Shown here one piece after another: positions 12,101-22,700 of a stretch of DNA of 64,000 nucleotides. The notes under the pieces were generated by a model. That model was given only the letters and a program-made list of their open reading frames with translations. It searched no databases and was not told the origin of the DNA. The stretch spans positions 16,335,588-16,399,587 of the forward strand of contig NC_085085.1 of the NCBI RefSeq assembly GCF_963422355.1, given 5' to 3'. Source of the DNA: Corticium candelabrum. Its lineage: Eukaryota > Porifera > Homoscleromorpha > Homosclerophorida > Plakinidae. Numbering within the stretch: the first letter of the stretch is position 1; every line of letters starts with the position of its first letter. The position numbers were made by a program, and so were the translations under genes.

Positions 12101-14437
12101 TGCGTTGACAATGGAGGCATGTTTCTTACCAAGACGTTTACATTGTCTGTCATTGATGCCAATGACGCTCCTACTGACATTGTGTTTAGTAAAGATAGTC
12201 TGACACCTCAACAGGTAACAAGAGAGGGACAACAGAGAAACATTCTTACGACGCCGTTTGTATCAATATCAGAGAATAGCTCGTATGGTGAGATCGTTGC
12301 CTATATTTATGTGATAGACGAGGACAAAGATCAAGTGCACACATGTCAGTTTGACAATGACCAGCCTGATTTTGGGATTCATACCAGAGCCCGGGAAGGT
12401 GTTGTGATAGTGGTGCAACAACGATTGGATTACGAGGCCAAGACTCGGTACAAAGTGCGAGTGATTTGTACGGATAGTGGAAACCCACACATGAACGTCA
12501 CTAGAGCGCTAGTTATCAATGTCATTGATGTTCAGGAATCTCCTGTAGCCATTAACGTCTTTCCCAATACCATTATGGAGAATACACCGAGCGGTACCAT
12601 GGTGGGGACACTGGACTGTGTTGATCTGGACGTAGGAACGGCCTCTTCGGTATATCTATACAAAATTGTTAGTCTTGGGGCTCGATTTGCAATTGTTGGT
12701 TCCAATCAACTCGTTTCAACAGAACCACTGGACTACGAGGAGACTCCAAATATTAGTGTTAGTATTGAAGTAACGAAGGTGCACAACCCACCTCTAAGTC
12801 GTCGACAAACCGTCGTTATTCAAGTTACTGACGTCAACGAAGCCGCCACTGATCTATTTGTGAATCATAATCAAAAGACCGTTGTCATCAATGAGACAGC
12901 TGGCGTTGGGTCACTAGTCGGCGAGCTGTCGCTTAATGATCCGGACAATAATGACCAATTCTCATTTCTAGTTGTGTCTGGCTCAAATGATACGTTTGTC
13001 ACTTCAAATGACAATCTAACAGTTTCTGGTACCTTGGATGCCTGGTCACAGGATATCTACAATGTTGTGATTCAAGGTAGTGATTCAGCAGGTCACTCTC
13101 TACAAACAGTTATCAACATACTTGTTCAGGAGGTAGATGCTTGTATGACCAACAATGGAGGCTGTGATAGTCATGCGCAGTGCTTTCGTGCTGGACCTGG
13201 ATTTGCCGGTTGTAAGTGTTTTCCTGGCTTTAGTGGAGACGGATACTCTTGCGTTGATGTGGACGATTGCACTCCAGACCCGTGCAGTTTAGAGAACACT
13301 GATCCCAACGGTGGGGGATGTAAGAATGGTTATGGTGGTGTCTTCAACTTCTCTTGTCCATGCCAGAAGGGATGGGGTCAGCCGGACTGTAAGACGGAGG
13401 CAAACGAATGTTTGTCGAGTCCTTGTAATCCTGTTGGCACTGAAACCTGCAATGATGTATTCAATGGGTATGAGTGCGAATGTTTACCCGGATGGGAAGG
13501 CGACCGATGTGAGATTAATCCCGACGACTGTTTGACGGAAGTCGACCCGTGTCACGGTCACGGAGTTTGCATCGACAAAGTCGGTGGTTACACATGCAAC
13601 TGCACGGATCCCTACATTGGAGTAAACTGTGATACAGACGACTCTGTTTGTCGTGGACCGGAAACTGTTTGTCCCGTCGACCGCAGTGCGAGATGTGTAT
13701 CATATCCTCCTACTAACAGTAATCCATATTCTTGCTTCTGTGAACGGCCTTTTAGTCTCGACTGTACTGGGTGTGCTGACGGGTTTGAAGAGAAGGAAGT
13801 GGGGAGTTGCACTGACGTCGACGAATGTTTGTCCAACAATCCGTGCTTGAATGGTGGTGAATGTACGAATACGGTAGGGGAGTTTTTATGTAACTGTTCA
13901 TTTCCCTGGGTTGGATACAAGTGTCACTTTGATTCGAGAAGTGAGCCCATTAAGCCATCTGATCCTGGATCTTCTGACATGACGGTATTAGCAATGGCGA
14001 TTGCTATCATAGTTCTTGTTGTTGCGATCATCATTATGGCATTTCTGTGGCACAGACATCGGAATCTTCGTCGGATCGTGTACAAGGGTGAGAAAGCTGC
14101 TTTCGACGCACGTGAGGGGAGAGTCGACATATCTCCACAGTTTCAGGAAATGATAGATACTGGAGAGGATAGAGGACACCAAGAATTCACTAATCCAACT
14201 TTTGATCTAGTAGATAGCGACAATCCTACTGAGTTGGCTGCTGTTACATTGGACAACCCTGTTTATGCAATGAGCACTGGTGTGGGAGATAACCCAATGT
14301 ATGAGCCAGTAATGGATTTGATTTCAGGAGGTCACGAATATAGTAATCCCGGCTATACCGAGGTCAAGTCTTCTCTCAATTCCGGTCGACTTTGGACAAA
14401 GCGTCCGTCTTCAATGGCAAGATTTGAGCAGAATTGA
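6149..14437 (+). CDS. LRP-cadherin hybrid transmembrane receptor
   Basis: Single-pass surface protein of 2,591 residues. Exons: 6149-6221, 6327-7121, 7183-7305, 7367-7489, 7649-10497, 10561-10722, 10787-14437 (7776 nt, in frame). Order: signal peptide (1-24); YWTD six-blade propeller (about 25-285; VYWSDV, LYWTDT, MYWSDW, LYWADA, IYWTDW), starting right after the signal as in LRP5/6; two EGF domains on separate exons and four more (to about 545); one Sushi domain (about 546-605); about 15 cadherin repeats (about 606-2157) with DxNEAP/DxNDxP linkers and LDYE motifs; five or six EGF domains (to about 2420); membrane helix (about 2440-2463); 125-residue tail with NPTF, NPVY, NPMY and NPGY. Calcium-dependent adhesion or ligand uptake is inferred. 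I know no named family with this order. Confidence 0.88.
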
Positions 14438-15333
14438 ATCAATGATGCAACACCATCGCACCGTTTAGTAACTGCAGCAACTGTTACCTATATGTCCGCG
14501 GTATGTACAGAATTGAACATGGGGAAACAATTCATGTGGCATGTTGATCTGTGTTGTCAATAATTGTTGATTGTGTCTAGTTGAGGTTTGTTTTTGTTGA
14601 ACAATATCACATTGGATTTGCTGTATAAAAATTTGAGACCCCGGTCATTCTTCTACTTACAGTAACGTTGTCATATACATCTCGTGATACCTTATATGCA
14701 TCTTGATACACTATCGAATACTCTGTTGGATTTTCGACTGTATGGTCTGCGCCGGGATACCGTATGTATCGATCATCCTCTCCCTGTTGTTTTATGTGCT
14801 TCAATGTGCTAGTAACTAGGTTAGTCGACATACTCGAACATCGGTCACCGATTTGAGTTGAGTAGGAAAAATGGACTATATAGGGACTTCCTCAGAGGTA
14901 ACAATCCAAGCCTTGCAGCAGGAGACTGAGATACGGAAATCGCGATCGACTGTGACGTGTAATATCGGTTAGGTAATAGTGGAACTTGGATGCCCTACTA
15001 GAGTCATACGTGCCAGGCCGGAAGACGGTGCACACTCGATCCACAATAGTGGAGTAGAGCTATTGCGGTACCAAAGTCCACTGAAGACTCCGGATATGGG
15101 TGTACATGTATGAAATTGACGATCGTCATGACAGTCCAGCCTAGCGCGCCTACGTTGTAACGGTGTCACGTGCGGACGCACACTTGTTTACCACCACCTA
15201 GAAGCAAGTCGCTTGTTCGCATTCGAGATCTGTGTCTAGAAACGCGTTGATAAACTACAGGTTTATATTTGCGAAAGGCGTTCTTACAATTTTCATTTCC
15301 GGGGGGCGTATTCTACTTTCGTTTCATCGAGGA
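14438..15333. other. Intergenic region between the two cadherin-type receptors
   Basis: About 900 bp: receptor 3' UTR, a possible small minus-strand gene (14466-14831) and about 500 bp of GC-richer sequence with many CpG before the next start, probably its promoter. No other feature is supported. Confidence 0.4.
14466..14831 (-). CDS. Possible small two-exon protein, unknown
   Basis: On the minus strand an ATG at 14831 opens a frame of about 57 codons (MSTNLVTSTLKHIKQQ..., ...EYSIVYQDAYKVSRDVYDN), ending at a GTAAGT donor near 14660. A pyrimidine-rich acceptor about 40 bp later re-opens roughly 50 codons, with a stop near 14466. The Tyr-rich motif faintly recalls small ciliary microtubule-binding proteins, but I do not recognise a family. 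The 40-bp intron is shorter than others here and the model overlaps the 3' UTR of the receptor gene, so it may be spurious. Confidence 0.22.
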
Positions 15334-18300
15334 ATGAGCTGCTGGCACATTGTGGAAGCTCTTCTTGTAGCGAGTGCATTTCGGATCATAACACGAGCCT
15401 CGGCAGGTAATGCTTTAGTTTCTACTTACAAAACCGATACTCGACGGGAGACATTCACGGCTACTAGGGAGCGTAGGAGTTTATACCGATTTCAGATAAG
15501 GGTCGTTCCGATCCATTAGTGTTCTGTCTACGTGCAGTACTGTACAGTACACTAACTGTTTGTGTGTGTACAGTTGTGACGGGTCCGGTTGAGTTTCTCA
15601 ATCTGCCGTACGAAGGTTACATCACTGCGAATGCCGTCGCGGACAGCCCCGTTTATCGTCTGAACAGCGAAGGCAGTTTGGTGCCGTTACAAGTTCAAAT
15701 AAGCAACGCACCCAAAAAAACTCAACTCTTCACTTTGACAGGGACGAAAGACGATTTGGACAAGTTCAAGATCGATGAAAATGCCGGGAATGTGACGCTG
15801 AAGACGGCGAGTCCGCAAGTAAACACGACCGTTAAGTATATCGTCTTCGGTATTCGCAGGAGCTTGATAGGATTCTCTATCTACGCGCACGTTACGACCG
15901 AGTTAACAGTGATGGTGGTCGTCGATCTCAATTCGCATTCTCCTCGATTCTCCGACTCTTCCTACATGGGTCACGTAGCCTACGATGCTGCAATCGGTTA
16001 CGAAATTCTAAACGTTTCAGCAACCGATGGTGATAAGGGAACGAGTGGACAGATATTTTATACAATCGATGGTGGAAATGATAAGAAAATCTTTAGGCTG
16101 GGCAGTAACTCTGGATTGCTAACTATAGAGAGAGATTTATCGGATAACTCGCTACCCACATACAATCTTGTTGTGAAAGCAGAAGATAGAGGTGTCCCGG
16201 TCAGATTTAGCACGGCAAGCGTGATTATTAGAGTCATGTTGCCTACGACCACTACTCCGACTATCACGGTTCGAGCAACCACGAGCCATCATAGCACATC
16301 GTCATCGAACACGCCACTAGTGACCACAGAATCGTCTACAACTTCCCAAACGGCAACCGGAGCCCACACGACCAAATCGGTTACTACAACCGTACCTAGC
16401 ACTCGCAAATCGACAACACAATCTGCCAAAGCAACCACACAAGCTGGGACGACATCGATTGCATCTACCGACTCGCCTACGACTGTAGACGTGACATCTC
16501 AAATTTCGACTACTGCTACGACTACTGGAAAGACAACGACACAATTATCGACTGGGTCAGAGATGAGTACACGAGCAGAGAAGACTGAAACGGCATCTCC
16601 TACGTCGACAAGCGAGAGAGGGGTCACTCCTACGAATGCCGAGACATCTAGTCGTACCGTTGAAAGCACCTCGACATCTATATTAGGATCCACATCTGAG
16701 TACATTACAAATTCTTCTGTTCCTTTTCTAACCGTCACTACCACCAAAACCACTACTGCTGCACCATCTACTACGGTTGGAAGTACGTCTCGAGCAGCAA
16801 TGACTCCAGTGGTCACGACACAAGATTCGACAAGTTCAGTACGTACTACAGCAAAGTCGACAGATACAGCAGTGACGACAGAAGGAACGACGACTTTGAC
16901 TCCAGTGGTCACGACACAAGATTCAACAAATTCAATACCGACTACAGCAAAATCAACAAATACGGCAGCCACAATAGAGGGAACAACGACTTTGACTCGA
17001 GTGATCACGACACAAGATTCGACAAGTTCAATACCGACGACAGCAAAGTCGACAACTACAGCAGTCACAACAGAGGGAACGACAACTTTGTATCCTACTA
17101 CAAACGCACCAACGACGACGAGTTCTTTTTCAACATTTTCTTCATCTACACAGCGCTCGACCACTAGACTAGTACCTTCTACAGAACAGATTACGACCCC
17201 GTCCTCTTCATCACAAGCTTACCTGACTACAGATGTATTTACTACAAAAAGAGCTAAAGTTTCGACGGATTCTCAGCCGACTACGGGACCGTCTACTGAC
17301 AAATCGACGACCAATCTTGCCACGACTCGATTGCCAACTCACTTACCGTCTACTGCAATGCAAGTAACGGCTACACCATTGTCATCCCATCCAACAAAAT
17401 CGCAAATACGAACGGCAGACAACACTAAATTCTTTACAAAACGGAGTGAGTCAAATACAGCCAGTACAGTCAATGGAAAGAGTCAGACATTGTCGGCAAC
17501 ACCCGGCCAGTCAAAAACATCACAAAAAACGGTCGTTCCCAGTCACAGGGGATCTTCGGGCGTCACCCCTTCTGTGTCAACCCAGTCGAATACACGAAAG
17601 AGTCCCCCGATAAATCAGGAAAATACATCGACAGGTGATACCAAGCCATATATTGATTATAACTTACGTTGATGATGCAAATCGATGGTTTTTCTGATAT
17701 AGAAGCGTTACCGGCATGGGCTCTGGTACTTATACCCACCAACTTAGTGATTGTTGTTTTTGGATTTCTTCTTTTGATATTTGTCAAATGCAGGAAGTAA
17801 GTGTTTAGTAGATTAACAAATACGTAATAGAACACATAATGATATACGTACTCTCTTGACTGCTTACATTATGATACCGAGTAAATTTATGTAGCAACGG
17901 AAAACGTATTTTTCAGAAATTGGAACAAGAACAATCGTACAGGTCAACGTAGAAACAAAGACAACTCGTTCTTAGACGGTTGGCTTACAACGCAACTCGA
18001 TTATCTGAGTCGAGCATCAAGAGAAGGACCGTCGCCGAATGATGATTACGAACAACATACTCCTTTTTACGGCGAGCCGTGGGAAATACACAATCGTCTA
18101 AACGACATAGAATTCGAGGCTTCCTCGTTATCTCGTCAAAACACACAAAACAGCAGAAAACACTCAAGAAATAGCCGTAAAAGCAGCGATCGATCTCAAA
18201 AGAAAGATAGTCGGGGGCAAGACGTAGAAGGAGACAGACTGGAGTACGTTGGCGAATGGTCAGAGGTGGTCGGATCTCGTCTCACGTCTCCTCTGTTCTC

Positions 18301-19102
18301 GAGTCCAGAAACCGACCGTTGGCAAGACAATTCTCTGTATGTTCCTTCTCAAAACTCACCGATGAGTGTTAGACAGCACACTTCATCTGGGATTCCTGGA
18401 GCATACTCTACGATGGTCGATTTCGAATCAGATAATCGTTTCTTTACACCAATACCTCAAACTGTCGATATTGATTACGCAGACCAAAATGATCCGTTAG
18501 GAGAGTATGCCCAATCATCAATGTCTGTACGCAAAAGTTTAACGGAAATTTTCAGAAAATTTGATTGTGTTGCATTTAAAATTTTTGTTCTACAGGATAC
18601 GTGGCAAGAGTACGAGTACCGTCCCACTCTAACGCGTATTGCGGAGGAGTCCGATGATGAAAACCCTGCAGTGGACGACCTCTCTCGACCTCTCTCTTTC
18701 GTCAGTGGTACTGCATCTGATCGTCGCAGCAAACGTACTCAGCTGGCTCGTTTCTCTCCTCCCGTGGCTTATCTAAACGATTACGAATCGAGCACAGACG
18801 ATTTGTCTGACGTAGACGAGAGTGGAGACGCAGAGGACAGACGCTACTACTACCGCACACCCAAGCAGTCGGTTTCTCAAGAGGTCGTATCTGGGATATC
18901 ATCTAGTACAGAAAACATTGTACGGCTTGCAAGTGGTGTGCCGACTGCTTCTACTGATAGCGACAGAGAAATACAAAATCGTAAAGACTCGAGGCTGCTA
19001 GTAGACGCCCTCACATGGCATCCACCAGAAAAACAATTATCTCTAAAGGAGGCACTGGTGGCTTGGCATGCGGGTCAGGAACAAGACTGCTCACACTTGT
19101 AG
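15334..19102 (+). CDS. Mucin-stalk cadherin-like transmembrane protein
   Basis: Type I membrane protein of about 1,114 residues. Exons: 15334-15406, 15574-17634, 17703-17796, 17917-18526, 18596-19102 (3345 nt, in frame). Signal peptide at 1-24 (MSCWHIVEALLVASAF...); two cadherin-like domains (about 25-240), the second with SPRFSDSSY, NVSATDGDKG, LTIERDL and AEDRGVPV as in protocadherins; a Thr/Ser-rich stalk of about 470 residues, probably heavily O-glycosylated, with a 96-bp tandem repeat; membrane helix on its own exon (LVLIPTNLVIVVFGFLLLIF); and a 370-residue acidic and Ser-rich tail without a catenin-binding motif I can see. The stretch 18527-18595 is 69 nt, AT-rich, starts GT and ends CAG in phase 0; I treat it as an intron, but retaining it keeps the frame. 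Dystroglycan-like layout was considered, but no SEA-like cleavage domain was found. Confidence 0.8.
16803..17090 (+). repeat. 96-bp coding tandem repeat, three copies
   Basis: Units start at 16803, 16899 and 16995 and encode 32 residues each, with shared TTQDST, TTAKST and EGTTTL blocks. They lie inside the Thr/Ser-rich stalk and stay in frame. Copy number probably varies between alleles, as in mucins. Confidence 0.9.
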
Positions 19103-19786
19103 AACAGAAAGTATTGCATGTGCATTTAGTAATTGGTCTAAACTATAGACAGGATTTAGCATACACGTAAAGTACAATTCTATGCTGCTATATATAGGCA
19201 CGACTTAACAATTCTTGCCATTGTTAAAATGATTTTATGGTGTGCCTAAACTTTTAATTAAATACATTTCGACATACATACATTCATGTACATATATAAC
19301 TACAAAGTCGTAGTCGTCAACAGTTACTATTCATACGCACAAGCAATAGGCACATGTGATGACATGTATCTAGATCTCTAGAGCCTGCTTGCATGCCTTT
19401 CACTGTCTTAATTCTCTTTGTGACACTGTTTGCTCCGCTGATAACCAAGACTAGCGGAGACAACGCTAGCTGCTGTCAGGAACGAGTTTATATAAAGTCT
19501 CAGATTTTCAAATTTTTGTTGTTGCTTTTATTTATAATTATCTACGCATACTAAACATGCAGTCACGCTAACTAACTAATTAGAAGAACTCACTCTGTCC
19601 TGAGCTGCTAGTTGTTTATCTTCTTCTTTCTCAAATGATATGAGAGACTGTTATAAGGTAAAGAGACAAAAATTAGTTGTACTGTACTGTACAGTGCTGC
19701 AAACGTGTAGACTGATCAGTATGTATTATACGGGATAATATGCAATAGGTTTGGATCACGTGATGTGCCTTTGAATCGACGGAGAA
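19103..19786. other. Intergenic region, receptor 3' UTR and CLIP promoter
   Basis: An ATTAAA polyadenylation-like hexamer is at about 19257, roughly 155 bp after the stop. The rest is AT-rich with no open frame of note. The last 100 bp before the CLIP start contain a CACGTG E-box (about 19757). Confidence 0.4.
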
Positions 19787-22700
19787 ATGAATCAACAAAA
19801 GCCTTCAGGCCTCAGGCAACCTGGCAGGTTACCTCGTCCATCCGGTTTGCAGCAGCCATCTTCAAAGCTGAGGCCTCCATCGAGTAGCTTATCATCGTCT
19901 ACTTCTACTAGTAGCGCTAGCGGACCTGCAGCCAAGCCATCAAGCATCAGACCTGTTGGTCAGTTAGGTTTGCCTAGCAAGACGATTCCTGGAAAGTCTA
20001 CTTCGTCTGTTCTCGCTGCTTCCAGCGGCAGCTCACCTAAACCTTCATCGAGACCTTCATCAAGACCTTCGTCTCGACAACCTAGTCCTACACCAGTGGT
20101 TCAGACTGTAGTCGAGCATGACTTTTCTGTTGGTGACCACGTTATTGTCAGTGGCTCGAAATCAGGAACAATTCGCTTCCTGGGCACTACAAAGTTTGCC
20201 AAAGGAGAATGGGCTGGTGTTGAGTTGAAGGGACCAGAGGGCAAGAATGATGGCAGTGTTGGAGGAGTGAGGTACTTTACGTGTGAGCCGCTGCACGGTG
20301 TTTTTGCTAAAGCCCAGAAATTGGAACGACCGAGCAGCATGCCTAGAGCTTCTTCGTCTTCCTCGACTGAGACTGTCTCTTTGTTGGAAGTTGGTGATAA
20401 GGTGTTGGTCAGTGGAGTAAAGTCTGGCACACTCAGGTATAAGGGCACTACTGACTTCGCTCAAGGAATATGGGCTGGAGTACAACTTGATGAACCTCAG
20501 GGTAAAAACGATGGAGCAGTGGCTGGGAAACGGTTGGTATGTGTTTCATTGATGACTAACAGGTTTTCAGCCATTACATGTTATTTCAGGTATTTCCAGT
20601 GTTTACCAAAGTATGGATTGTTTGCTCCTGTTAGTAAAGTGCAGAAGATAGCATTGGCTGCTGCATCTATTTCATCAAATGCAGTCACTGCGGGTACAAA
20701 GAAATCTATATCACAGACTGCAGCTCCGGCTGTAGTAGATACTGCATCTAAACTGTCTGCTATGAAAACTCATATGACAGCTAAGACTGTAGCAAGTGTC
20801 CTAGATCTAGACGAGGTGATTATTGTAAATTTAAGAAACAGTTGTTTGTGTTATAATCTTATATTATAGACTGTGATAGTAAGATCAGAATCAAGTGGTG
20901 GACCTCAGAAGGTACATGTCTTGTAGTTACTATTCAGTTTGTTGTGGTGTAGTGTGTTGGTATGTGAGAATGTAATTGCTTTTTGCATAACATCACTATT
21001 ATTAATTAATTTTAGTGAAGTGCTTGATAATGTTGTAACTGTATTATCCCGCATTTTGCTGCATGCTCGTATAAGTGGGGTTTACCAAACCTTACATGAG
21101 GCAGTCTGGTAACTAAACTGGCATGCCAGTATAGGGTAGATAAGTGCTGACACGATGGGTGATACTGGTGAAGGTGAGACGATAGATATTAACATCCACA
21201 CACAAAATTTCTATGATGGCAAAGCCGTATGGCACTTTTGAGAGGCAGGGGAGAGACATGATTACCGTGCACGTGGAAGAAAACTCATACCATTGCCACG
21301 AAACTGCGTGTACTTTGTCTGACCCTGCATTTTGCTGCATGCCGGTCAACCCCGGAGTATACCAGCACCCTGGTCAACTTTGGAGTATACCGGCATGAAG
21401 CAAAATGTGGGGAAATACAGTAGAGTAGCTTCAAAGCAGCTAAAGAGAGCCTACAATAGTTAATCATTGAAGTGGCAATGTATCAGATGAACTGGATGCT
21501 AAATGAGATTAGAATAACTAAATGGAGTTATAGTACGTGTATTTGAAAGAATTTTATATGTTTTGTAATTTACTGCATTTATTGACATGGCTAATTGTTA
21601 AAAGGCTTTCACGGTTTGAGGAGCTTACAGAAGTTTTCTTTATTTAATTAATACACATTTGTGGATGTTGATATTAATCAGACTTTTAAAATTGCATGGA
21701 AATCAGTAACAAACAAGACAGACAATTGCCAGCTGTTGGTGATACGTTAGCATTCTTAAGAATTGCTAGAGATGTTAACTACAACAGATAAAAATTGAAA
21801 AGATATGATTGATAAATATACAGAGGAGCTGGATCTCAATTAGCCTAGTTATTTTGTTTGAGGTGTGGATGTCAGTAAATGATCATGTCACTGCTGACTT
21901 GGATATTGAACAGATGATTTGTTTTATTGATGACGAAATTGTGGAGTATTGGTGCCAACATAAGTGAATGATGCATGCACTCTAAGCTTAATTATTTAAT
22001 GTTTTAGTGTGTCCTCTAGTCTAGAATTGGCACATATTTTATTTTTTAGTATAGAATGCAAGTGCAAACATGGGGTCTGATATACTCAGCTATTTGACAA
22101 CTTCTAAACATATGTATTCTGTTGTTTAATAATATGACATCTGTGTCAATATCACAGTTATTATAGTTGTACAGTGAGACTAATGAGTGCTAACTGTAAA
22201 GTAAATCAAATCAAATCTATTGCAGTGAATGTATTTTACTGTAAGTATAGAAATTGGAAGCTTACAAATTGAGTTCAGGATGAATATGAGCAAGATGCCT
22301 TCATCACATGTTTGCTATTTCAAGCTTATCTTGAGTTACCTGTTTCTTCCTTGGTTAATGATTTGTGCCATATTGTTTAATGTCATATTTGCTTGCATTT
22401 TGGATTATGTTGATGTCTCCTGAAGGCTTTACTATATTTGCACATTCCGATTAATTTTTTATGTATTAGGCCGCACCGAAAAATTGTCAGCTTGGGGTAA
22501 CCCGCCCACCCGTGTTTGGAGGGCCGCTGGTAATTTTTTTGCGCATGCGCATACCGAGAAATGAAATGTCTTCTGTTACTCTGTGCGTATCCGTGTCCGA
22601 GCGAGCACGCGTTTTGAGAGATGGCAAGATTCTTTGTGTGTCTGGGAACTGTAGACTTTGTGAGGTATTGCAGGAGGTTGGATTAGGTGATAGGGTGGAC

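Noticed and set aside
16499-17164. 221-codon minus-strand frame rich in Val
   Set aside because: Shadow of the Thr/Ser-rich mucin stalk on the plus strand; the repeat structure and signal-to-membrane context support the plus strand.
18537-18595. 59-nt intron starting at the AAAA|GTTTAA donor in the mucin-cadherin tail
   Set aside because: Removing it shifts the frame to an early stop; the 69-nt alternative from 18527 keeps the frame.
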